Below, in pieces: positions 53,020 to 60,890 of a DNA stretch of 64,000 bases; position 1 is the stretch's first letter; the number at the start of each line of letters is the position of its first letter. The notes under the pieces were generated by a model. It did no database searches and was not told where the DNA came from. It saw nothing but the letters and a program-made list of their open reading frames with translations. The position numbers and the translations under genes are program-made. Location of the stretch: assembly GCA_030372985.1 (NCBI GenBank), contig JAUCQB010000061.1:30904-94903 (forward strand). The letters are read 5' to 3'. Source of the stretch: Phycisphaerae bacterium. Lineage in GTDB: Bacteria; Planctomycetota; Phycisphaerae; UBA1845; PWPN01.

Positions 53020-54252
53020 ATGAGGTACGTTAACAGGTTTTCAGTGATGGCAGCGATTGCCTGCGCAACAGCCGCAGCGACGTTTGGCCAGATTGTTCCC
53101 GCCGTTTCTCAGCCGGCCTCAAAGCCTGGCACGGCGCCGGCAGATGAGGTGGCGGTGGTGGTGAACGGCCAACCGATCATGGAGAGCGACATCGACCGGG
53201 TCCTTTCCCAAGGGAGAAAGCTGAGCGCGGATGAGCTCGCCCAACTGCGGCAGCGCGTCAAGCCGCAGATGCGGTCTCTGTTTGATTACATGATCGGCAA
53301 CGAACTGCTGATCCAGGCGGCTAAGGAGGAGGGGATCGTTCTGACCGAGCAGGACTGGAAGGAGGAGTTCCAGAAGACCTACGACAAATGGGTTCAGGGC
53401 AACGGCTGGTCTCAGGAGCAGGCTGCCCAGGAGATCAAGAAGCGGTTCAACATGGACGTTGCCGAACTGGAGAAGGAGATGCCCAAGTCTTCAGGTTTCC
53501 GGGCACCGATCCTCCAGGAACGGATCATCCAGAAGAAGTTCGCCGATGAACTCAAGGTCAGCGATGACGAGGTCAAGGCCAACTACGAGCAGAACAAGGC
53601 GATCCGTTACACACCAAAGGAGGAGGAGGTGCGAGCCAGCCATATCCTTTTCAGCACGAAGGACCCGCAGACACGCCAGGCCATTTCCGAGGAGGCCAAG
53701 CAGGAGCAGCGCAAGAAGGCCGAGCAGATGCTCATCGAGGTGAAGAAGCCCGGCGCCGACTTTGCCGCCCTGGCCAGGGAGCATTCGGGCTGTCCTTCCG
53801 GAAAGCGCAGCGGTGGCGACCTGGGTTACTTTGCCAAGCCGAGGATGGTGCCGGCGTTTTCCGAAGCCGCATTTGCCATGAAGGTCGGAGAAATCAGTGA
53901 TGTCGTGGAGACCGACTTTGGATACCACATCATCAAGGTCACCGGGCGTGTGGCGGCGGGGGAGGCCATGCCCTTCGATGCGGTAAAGGATCAGATCCGG
54001 ACCCAATTGGACCAGCAGAAGCTCCGCACGGTCGTAGACCGCTACAGGGGAGAGCTCAAGAGCAAGGCCAAGATCGTCTATCCGCCGGGCAAGGAACCGC
54101 CCAGCCAGCCCGCCCCGCGATCCCCGATGACGAGGCCCGCGACCAGACCGGCGACCAGGCCCGCGATGCGACCCGGTACGCCGCCGACGAGTCGGCCGGC
54201 GGGTCGAGCCCCCATTACTCTGCCCCGGCCCCAGACGGCACCGGCTCGATAG
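53020..54252 (+). CDS. secreted parvulin-type peptidyl-prolyl isomerase (SurA/PrsA-like)
   Basis: A 410-residue protein. AAAGGTG precedes the ATG at 53020 and a signal peptide follows (SVMAAIACATAAATFGQ). Residues about 45-200 are the SurA-N-like helical chaperone region (VVVNGQPIMESDIDRVL). Residues about 205-330 are the PpiC rotamase domain with RASHILF, SGCPSGKRSGGDLGYF and SEAAFAMKVGEISDVVET. The last 60 residues are Pro/Arg/Thr repeats (RPATRPATRP). It assists folding of exported proteins. A strong terminator follows. The promoter may be the one at 52317, far upstream. Confidence 0.93.
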   Translation: MRYVNRFSVMAAIACATAAATFGQIVPAVSQPASKPGTAPADEVAVVVNGQPIMESDIDRVLSQGRKLSADELAQLRQRVKPQMRSLFDYMIGNELLIQAAKEEGIVLTEQDWKEEFQKTYDKWVQGNGWSQEQAAQEIKKRFNMDVAELEKEMPKSSGFRAPILQERIIQKKFADELKVSDDEVKANYEQNKAIRYTPKEEEVRASHILFSTKDPQTRQAISEEAKQEQRKKAEQMLIEVKKPGADFAALAREHSGCPSGKRSGGDLGYFAKPRMVPAFSEAAFAMKVGEISDVVETDFGYHIIKVTGRVAAGEAMPFDAVKDQIRTQLDQQKLRTVVDRYRGELKSKAKIVYPPGKEPPSQPAPRSPMTRPATRPATRPAMRPGTPPTSRPAGRAPITLPRPQTAPAR

Positions 54253-54277
54253 GTGGACCCACGTATTGAAGATTCTC

Positions 54278-54317
54278 CGCCCGGGTCATGGAATCACCAT
54301 GATCCGGGCGTTTTTTT
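54278..54317 (+). terminator. rho-independent terminator after the parvulin gene
   Basis: CGCCCGGGTCATGG (54278-54291) pairs with CCATGATCCGGGCG (54297-54310) over 14 bases with one G-T pair and a 5-base loop, followed by seven T. It separates the convergent CvpA-like gene. Confidence 0.92.
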
Positions 54318-54333
54318 GTCCGCGGGGCTCAGT

Positions 54334-56286
54334 TCACCTCGGCGCGACGAGATTGAACTGATTGAGTGGGATGTCTGTTTTGCCCGTGTAGAACTTGATC
54401 GGCTGTGCGCCGGGCGGAAGATGGAACAAAAACACATAGGCGTACTTGCCCTTGAGATCCTCGAACCGGATGTTCTTGAGGCCGGGCATCCGGGCAAACC
54501 CGCGGGCGGTCTCGTCGAGGTAGGTCAGCTCGAAGATGGTCTCGCCGCGAATTGTCGCGATGGCATACTTGCCGACGGGCATGTACTGCTTGTTGTTGCT
54601 GTCCGTCAGGTAGATGTTTCTGATATTCTCCACCGTGCTCTGCAAGATTTTGCCGAGCGCGCTCCCAGGTTGCAGCCGCTCCACGTTGACCTGCAGGAGA
54701 CGCATATCCGCAGGCACGTCAAAGCTTTCCAACGGCTGTTGTGAGCCCTCCGCGGGTTCCCAGTCGGCGTTGAGCCTGGTGGTGAGGTTGCTTGCGCTCC
54801 GCAGTTTTCGGCCCGATCGCTCAAAATTCGTGCCTTCGCGGTAGTCCGTCAGAGGGCCGGCAAACGGGAGCCGGTCAGAGAAGAAAGGATCCTTGGAGGC
54901 CAGGTTGACGCCGTGCACCCGGTCTCGGGGGTTGGGATCCTTCCGAGGCGTCGAGGGGCTTTCGGTGCCGCTCGGGGTCGTGACCGTCTCGTCCCGCGGA
55001 GGCTTCGGGCCGCGAGACGTAGACGCCTCGTCCGAGCCTCGCGGCCTGTCTCTGTCCGAGGGTGTTTCGGCGGCGCTTGCGTTGCCGCTTTCCCCTCCTG
55101 GAGCTTTGGTTTCATCGTGCGAGGCTCGTATTTCTCCCAGGGCGTTCATCTTGTACTGGATGGCCAGCGGCCGGAAATCAGGACTGTCCGGGACCTCGAA
55201 GAGCAGTCGCATCTCGGGGCTGCCTTCCGCACGGCTGTACTGGATGTCCTGTGAAGGAAAGACCTGGAGCAGCCGGTGGGCGTTCGTCGGTTCCGACTCG
55301 TTGATGCCTGCCAGCGGATAGACCTTCATCGGCCCCTTGTCACGGTCGCGGCCGAGCAGACGGACCTGGGACGAGGTGAAATTGAATCTCGTGCGGTCCT
55401 GGCATTTGTCGACTTTCTCGTTGATCGCGACGGTCACGCACAGCCATCGCTCGCCCTCATGCGGCTTGCGATTGGCAGGGTCGTACTTCAAGATGTCGAC
55501 GCCGTTCTCGTCCTTGGCCCTGACCCGCCTGTAGATCGGCTCGTCCTTTCGGAGGTACTCGTATTTCTTGACGGTCACGGCCTGGGCCGGCACCGCGGCC
55601 AGCGATTCCCGGCCGAGCCCGTCCCGCATGTGATGGATATAGTCGAGGAAGTCAGGATTGAGTTCGGCGAAGCTGTTGCGGCCCTGAAATGCGTATTGCG
55701 AAAGATGTGAAATGAGAGCGACCGTCAGCCCATCCGGATTGAGCCACAGGGTGTGGCGGACCATCTTGACACCGGCCCAGTCCACCTCGTTTCGATAAAC
55801 CACGTTCTGGTCCTTGTCGCCCTTGCCGCCGGCCGGCGTCTGTATCTTGCTGACAACCTCTTTGTTGGATGATTCCTCCACCAGGCTGAAGCGGCTGAAG
55901 CCGAGCAGGGTCGGATCGAACGGCAGCATCTGGAAGCCGATGGACAGCATGCCGATGATGATCATCGCGGTGATGAAGCCGAAGATGCCGCCGCCCGCAC
56001 GGTCCACGTAGATGGGGAAAGACTGGTTGCCCTTGATCAACTGATCGATGATCGTCCGCAGAACAAGAAGCGAGACGAGGAAGATGGCCATCAGGGCGAT
56101 GGCCCGGCCGTGGTCGGGCTGGTAGGCCAACAACTGCCCCTGGTAAAGGTCTTCGTAGTAGGCGAATGCCAAGGCTGCGGCCAGGATCGTCAGCACGCAG
56201 TTGATCAATGCCGAGAACATCCCCTGGAGACCCTGGTAGAAGGTCACGGCGAGGATCAGAACGGTCGCAAACAGAGAGAACCACAT
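54334..56286 (-). CDS. CvpA-domain membrane protein with large C-terminal region
   Basis: A 650-residue protein. The first 125 residues have four transmembrane segments (FATVLILAVTFYQGLQGMF, LTILAAALAFAYYE, AIALMAIFLVSLLVL, GGGIFGFITAMIIIG) in the layout of the CvpA family, including the VDRAGGGIFG block. The remaining 500 residues are soluble, with a beta-rich segment and a Pro/Ser/Asp-rich linker near residues 395-460. CvpA proteins affect colicin V export and envelope stress. The gene ends an operon with pilT and the GspE-like gene; six bases separate it from the latter's stop codon. Confidence 0.82.
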   Translation of the reverse strand: MWFSLFATVLILAVTFYQGLQGMFSALINCVLTILAAALAFAYYEDLYQGQLLAYQPDHGRAIALMAIFLVSLLVLRTIIDQLIKGNQSFPIYVDRAGGGIFGFITAMIIIGMLSIGFQMLPFDPTLLGFSRFSLVEESSNKEVVSKIQTPAGGKGDKDQNVVYRNEVDWAGVKMVRHTLWLNPDGLTVALISHLSQYAFQGRNSFAELNPDFLDYIHHMRDGLGRESLAAVPAQAVTVKKYEYLRKDEPIYRRVRAKDENGVDILKYDPANRKPHEGERWLCVTVAINEKVDKCQDRTRFNFTSSQVRLLGRDRDKGPMKVYPLAGINESEPTNAHRLLQVFPSQDIQYSRAEGSPEMRLLFEVPDSPDFRPLAIQYKMNALGEIRASHDETKAPGGESGNASAAETPSDRDRPRGSDEASTSRGPKPPRDETVTTPSGTESPSTPRKDPNPRDRVHGVNLASKDPFFSDRLPFAGPLTDYREGTNFERSGRKLRSASNLTTRLNADWEPAEGSQQPLESFDVPADMRLLQVNVERLQPGSALGKILQSTVENIRNIYLTDSNNKQYMPVGKYAIATIRGETIFELTYLDETARGFARMPGLKNIRFEDLKGKYAYVFLFHLPPGAQPIKFYTGKTDIPLNQFNLVAPR

Positions 56287-56292
56287 CGCGAA

Positions 56293-58137
56293 TCACCCCC
56301 TTTCCTTTTTCGAGCCGTCGCTCTTGGGGTTCTTCGGTTTCGGGGCGGGGGCCGTCGGTGCCCGGGGCGGCCCCTGGCTGTTTGGGCCCGCCTCCTCATC
56401 GCGCATGACCCGAAGCAACTCGGTCATGCTGGTTACCCCGTTCATGACTTTCTGCAGGCCGACTTCCTGCAGGTACAGCATCCCGTTCTTGCGGGCCATG
56501 GCCCGGATGGCCGATACCGGCTGGCCCTTGGCGATCAGGTCGCGCAGTCCGTCGTCGATCTCCAGCAGTTCGAACACGCCGGTCCGGCCAAAGTACCCGC
56601 TGCCCTGGCAGTTGGTGCATAGGATGGGGTTGCCCTTCGCGTCGACCAGCCCGCCCGGCGGCGGCCGGAAGAAGTGGTCGATCTTGTCGGCGGGCAGGTT
56701 CGCCTTCTTCAGCAGGTTCGGGTCCGGCTTGTACGGCTGGCGGCAGGCGATGCAGAGCTTGCGAACCAGCCGCTGTGAAGTCAGCACCACCAGAGCCTTG
56801 GCAACCGTGTCCAGATCACCCGCCAGGCTCACCAGCTTCTTGAGCGCGTCGAAGCTGTCGCGGGCCTGGATGCCCATGTAGATCTTCTTGCCGTCGCAGG
56901 CGGCCTTGGCGGCCAGGTGAGCCGTCTCACGGTCCGGGCAATCGCTGATCATCACCACGTCCGGCTCCCGCCGCAGGACGGTCTGCAACTGGCGGGCATA
57001 GCTCGCCTCGTGTTTGGTCGAGTCGTAAATGTGCTGGGTGATGTTCTCCAGTTCCATCAACGTTTCCCGCTCGATGGTGAGCAGGTTCTGCATGAAGGCG
57101 TCGTGGTTGCGGAGGGCGGCGTACAGCGTCGAGGTTACGCCGCTGCCGTGGGGGCCGCTGATGACGACCAGCCCGGAAGGCTTCCGAATGATCTCCTCAA
57201 GGGCGGCCAACTGCTTGTCATCCATGCCCAGGTCGCCGATCCGCAGCCGGTTTTCCTCTCCCACGATGCGCAGCGAGAGTTTCTCATACTGGGTGGTGCC
57301 GCTGGTGCGGACCTCGATCTCGGTCGGCCGGGCATTCGTGCCGGTGATCACCGAGGTCAGCGAACCCTGTTGGGGACGCCGCCGTTCCTCCACATCGAGG
57401 CCGGCAACCGTCTTGATCAGGTTGATGGCGTGAACCGCGGCATCGCGCGTCAGCAGATCGGTCCGAGGTGTGCCGACGCCGTCGATGCGATAAGCCAGTC
57501 TGACGTCGTTGGCGCTGATCAACATCTCCACCTCAGTGGCCCGCCGCCAGAGGGCGTCGAACAGCAGGTTCTGGGTCGCCTCGAAAGCATCGGTTTGGGT
57601 GGGGTCAGTGGGTACGGGCACCTTTTCGCCGTTGTGACGGGTCATGCGGACCCGCTCGAAGGCCGTCGCCTTGGCCTCCGTCTTCTTGCCCAGACCGCCC
57701 AACCAGCTCTTGATGTGGCGGGCAGTGAAAACCCGGGCGTTGGCGTCCACGTGACCGTTCCGAAGGACAACATAGGCTGCACACGTGCCCACGGTGGCGA
57801 GGAACCAAAGCCCGAAGCCGGCGGCAAAGAGCCCGACGCTGTTCCACGGGAGCATGATCCACACGACGAGTCCGACGATGCCGCCGCCCAGGATGATCCC
57901 ATTCCAGGTATCGCGCCCCATCCGGCGGACGTATTGGGTGTCCTTTTCGACCCATTGGCAGAAGGCCAGCCAAGGCAACATGCACAGGAGAACCAGGCCG
58001 ATACGCAACGGGCTCATGTAGCCGCCCGGCTCAGGCACTGCGGCCAGTGTGTCCGCCGCGAGCGTAACGGAGGGAATCATGAGGCATAAGCCTGCACTGA
58101 GCAAGGCGGCTGAGGTTCGGCGTTGACTGGCGCGCAT
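56293..58137 (-). CDS. membrane-anchored GspE/PilB-like protein with degenerate ATPase motifs
   Basis: A 614-residue protein. GGAG six bases upstream and a signal-peptide-like N-terminus (MRASQRRTSAALLSAGLCLMIPSVTLAAD) support the ATG at 58137; an earlier in-frame start at 58218 exists. Three transmembrane segments (about 50-130) precede a GspE/PilB-type domain. The Walker A site reads GPHGSGVTS, with Val334 in place of the essential Lys. The Walker B/Asp box reads VVMISDCPD (usual pattern VxLVGEIRD), and the His-box region is altered (DGKKIYMGIQARDS). The four-Cys zinc motif CIACRQ and CTNCQG is intact. Loss of ATPase function is inferred. It probably binds a motor or regulates one. PilT upstream has all motifs. 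Confidence 0.85.
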   Translation of the reverse strand: MRASQRRTSAALLSAGLCLMIPSVTLAADTLAAVPEPGGYMSPLRIGLVLLCMLPWLAFCQWVEKDTQYVRRMGRDTWNGIILGGGIVGLVVWIMLPWNSVGLFAAGFGLWFLATVGTCAAYVVLRNGHVDANARVFTARHIKSWLGGLGKKTEAKATAFERVRMTRHNGEKVPVPTDPTQTDAFEATQNLLFDALWRRATEVEMLISANDVRLAYRIDGVGTPRTDLLTRDAAVHAINLIKTVAGLDVEERRRPQQGSLTSVITGTNARPTEIEVRTSGTTQYEKLSLRIVGEENRLRIGDLGMDDKQLAALEEIIRKPSGLVVISGPHGSGVTSTLYAALRNHDAFMQNLLTIERETLMELENITQHIYDSTKHEASYARQLQTVLRREPDVVMISDCPDRETAHLAAKAACDGKKIYMGIQARDSFDALKKLVSLAGDLDTVAKALVVLTSQRLVRKLCIACRQPYKPDPNLLKKANLPADKIDHFFRPPPGGLVDAKGNPILCTNCQGSGYFGRTGVFELLEIDDGLRDLIAKGQPVSAIRAMARKNGMLYLQEVGLQKVMNGVTSMTELLRVMRDEEAGPNSQGPPRAPTAPAPKPKNPKSDGSKKERG

Positions 58138-58266
58138 GGCGGCTCCGGAGGTATAAACGACATCTCGATGCCGGGGTTGCCCACCTCCCCGGCTGGTTGT
58201 GGGGACCGCTGTCATCATTGACCATTTTAACTCGCCGGTCCCCGGCCGTCACGTATCCGGGGTGCA

Positions 58267-59532
58267 TTACCCCAGGATCGAGCCGGCACCCGCGCTGATG
58301 CCCTTGAGACGCATCTTCAACTCCTGCGGGTTGGGCGAGGCGGCGTAGGCCACCGCGGTCTCAATGTACTCCTGCTCAACCAGCCCCTTAAGGCATTCGT
58401 TCATGTCCAACATCCCCTCGCTCTGGCTGGCCCGGATGACCTTGCTCAGCTCGTCGTCCCGCTTCTCGTCGATCAGCTTCCTGACGGTCGGGGAGGCGAA
58501 CATGATTTCGACCGCCGGAACACGGGCCAAGCCCGGCTTGATGCTCGGCAGCAGCTTCTGGCAGATGATCGCCTGGAGGTTGAACACCAGCGTCTGGCGG
58601 ACCAGGTCGCGGGAGCCCTCCGGAATCAGGTCCAGGATGCGGTTGATGGTCTGGGAGCTGCTGGAGGCGTGGACGGTTCCAAAGACGAGGTGCCCGGTCT
58701 CCGCGGCGTTCAATGCGGCAGTGAAGGTTTCCTCGTCCCGCATCTCACCGATGAGCACCACGTCCGGGTCCTCGCGCATGAGGTATTTCAGGGCGTCGGC
58801 GAAGCTGGCTACGTCGACATAGACCTCCCGCTGGTTGACCAGGGCCTTCCTGTCCGAGAAGAGATACTCGATGGGGTCTTCGACGGTGACGATGTGGCAC
58901 GCCCGGTGGGCGTTGATGTAGTCCAGGGCGGCCGCGATCGTCGTCGACTTGCCGGAACCGGTGATACCGGCCAGGAGCACGAGGCCCTGGTGGAACTCGG
59001 TCACCTTGTAGATCGACTTGGGCAGGTAGAGCTGGTCGAAGTTCAGGATGTTCTTGTTGACCCGGCGGGCGGCGACGCTCAACTGTCCCCGCTGTCGGAA
59101 GATATTCACACGAAATCGGTCGGAATCACCCAACTGATAGGCGAAGTCCGACGCCCCCTTTTCGGCGAGTTGCTTTCGCTGGTGCTCGTTCATGATTTCG
59201 AACCAGAGGTTCTCGACTTCCTGAGGGCTCAGGGGGTCGCCCTTGATCGGCTTGAGGTCTCCTTTCACCCGGATGTGGACGCGGGCATTGCTCTTGAAGT
59301 GGATGTCCGAGGCCTGGATGTCGACCACGTACTTGAGGTACTTGTGGATCTTCGGTTCGCGCTTGGCGGAGGCAGGAGCGGTTCTGTTCCTCTCGGGCAC
59401 GACGGATTTGGACGGTGCGATCGTCGGGGGCTCGGCGGGTTCGATCTCCTCCAGTGCCGGAGCCGCCTCGACCGGTTCGTCGCCGACATGCGTCCGTTCG
59501 TTGATCCTTCGGTAAATATCCTCCTCAGCCAT
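58267..59532 (-). CDS. pilT: PilT-type retraction ATPase
   Basis: A 421-residue cytoplasmic hexameric ATPase that drives pilus retraction. An acidic N-terminal extension of about 60 residues precedes the PilT core. Walker A GITGSGKST is at 189-197, the Asp box VEDPIEYLF, Walker B VVLIGEMRDEET and the His box GHLVFGTVHASS are intact, and the C-terminal AIICQKLLP block is typical. It begins 35 bases after the hisF stop and 129 bases before the GspE-like gene. PilT, not PilB, is favoured by the compact N-terminus and the lack of the zinc Cys motif. Confidence 0.93.
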   Translation of the reverse strand: MAEEDIYRRINERTHVGDEPVEAAPALEEIEPAEPPTIAPSKSVVPERNRTAPASAKREPKIHKYLKYVVDIQASDIHFKSNARVHIRVKGDLKPIKGDPLSPQEVENLWFEIMNEHQRKQLAEKGASDFAYQLGDSDRFRVNIFRQRGQLSVAARRVNKNILNFDQLYLPKSIYKVTEFHQGLVLLAGITGSGKSTTIAAALDYINAHRACHIVTVEDPIEYLFSDRKALVNQREVYVDVASFADALKYLMREDPDVVLIGEMRDEETFTAALNAAETGHLVFGTVHASSSSQTINRILDLIPEGSRDLVRQTLVFNLQAIICQKLLPSIKPGLARVPAVEIMFASPTVRKLIDEKRDDELSKVIRASQSEGMLDMNECLKGLVEQEYIETAVAYAASPNPQELKMRLKGISAGAGSILG

Positions 59533-59567
59533 GTGCGCACGCTCCGTGGGTTTGATTTTCTGCTTGT

Positions 59568-60335
59568 CTAGAGCCGCACCGGGATGCCCCGGTCGGCCAT
59601 GTACTGCTTCGTCTCTCGTATCGAGTATGTTCCAAAGTGGAAGATGCTCGCCGCCAGGACAGCATCCGCTTTCCCGATCGACACCGCGTCGGCCAGGTGT
59701 TTGGGCTCGCCGGCCCCGCCGGAGGCCACCACCGGTATGCTCACCGCCTCGGCGACCGTCCGCGTGATCTCGAGGTCGTACCCATCCTGGGTGCCGTCGG
59801 CGTCCATGCAGGTCAGGACGATCTCACCGGCCCCGAGTTCCTCAACCTGCCTGGCCCAGGTCACGGCCTCAAGGCCGGTGGGGGTACGGCCGCCGTGGAT
59901 GTGGACGTCCCAAACCTCACGGCCGGCCTTCCACACCCGCTTGGGGTCAATGTTGACCACCGTGCAGCATCTCCCGAAACGCCGAGCCGTCTCGCTGATG
60001 ATGTTCGGGTTCAATACCGCCGCCGTGTTGATCGAGACCTTTTCCGCCCCCGCCTGGACCAGTCTGGTTACATCTTCGATGGTCCGGATCCCGCCCCCCA
60101 CGGTGAACGGCATGAAGCACTCCTCGGCCACGCGCCGGACCACGTCCAGCATGATGTCGCGACCCTCGTGGCTGGCGGTGATGTCCAGGAAGACCAGTTC
60201 GTCCGCTCCCGCCTCCTCGTAGCCCCGGGCGATTTCGACCGGGTCGCCCGCATCGCGCAGATTGATGAAATTCACGCCTTTGACAACCCGTCCGGCATGC
60301 ACGTCAAGACACGGGATAATCCGTTTGGCCAGCAT
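59568..60335 (-). CDS. hisF: imidazole glycerol phosphate synthase subunit HisF
   Basis: A 255-residue (beta/alpha)8 barrel that makes IGP and AICAR in histidine synthesis. [20 protein letters not shown] at the N-terminus, [38 protein letters not shown] and the final [12 protein letters not shown] are canonical. The ATG at 60335 matches the family start ([12 protein letters not shown]). No other his gene is near. It appears to lead an operon with pilT. Confidence 0.96.
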   Translation of the reverse strand: MLAKRIIPCLDVHAGRVVKGVNFINLRDAGDPVEIARGYEEAGADELVFLDITASHEGRDIMLDVVRRVAEECFMPFTVGGGIRTIEDVTRLVQAGAEKVSINTAAVLNPNIISETARRFGRCCTVVNIDPKRVWKAGREVWDVHIHGGRTPTGLEAVTWARQVEELGAGEIVLTCMDADGTQDGYDLEITRTVAEAVSIPVVASGGAGEPKHLADAVSIGKADAVLAASIFHFGTYSIRETKQYMADRGIPVRL

Positions 60336-60890
60336 CCGGCAATCGTTCCCAGCTACGGATCCGGGCAATACAGTGAGGCCACCTGCGGGGACGGCCAAAC
60401 TCCTGCTTCGGGGGGGCATTCCGGCCGTCGGGGACATTCTATCCGACTCCGAAGTGGCGTTTCAAGGTCTTGAATCCAGTGAGGTTGTGCCAGTCTCGGG
60501 ATATGTTGCGCTCGGTTATCGGACGGTCAACTCAATGAGGCGCAGCACCTGCTTGGTTAGGCGGCCCAAACAACACTTGGCCCCGTCGTGGGTGACTCCG
60601 CAGAGGTTCCACGCCTTCAGCCTCGGCAGGGCCCACCGTCTTGGAGACCTCCAGGTGCTTGGCGGACACCGACCGAAACGCCGCTCGTTTCGGCGGAGCA
60701 TGTGAAATCGTAAACTGTTTATCTGAAAGACCTTATAAGTCGTTCTCTGCCATCGGAGTCACGAAGGACCCTGGGATTGACCCACAGACCATTGGCAAAA
60801 CATGCACGCCTGGCCCAGAGCCCGGACGCACTGCGCTCGACCGCGCGGATCCGCCTTGGGGAGCTGTCCATGAATGCCCGAGCCCTGCGT
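60336..60890. other. intergenic region upstream of hisF
   Basis: About 555 bases without a gene between the divergently ordered hisF and the 3' end of the duplicated secreted protein. A hairpin, CCGAAACG (60673-60680) / CGTTTCGG (60686-60693), has an 8-bp stem but no T-tract on either side. Confidence 0.5.
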
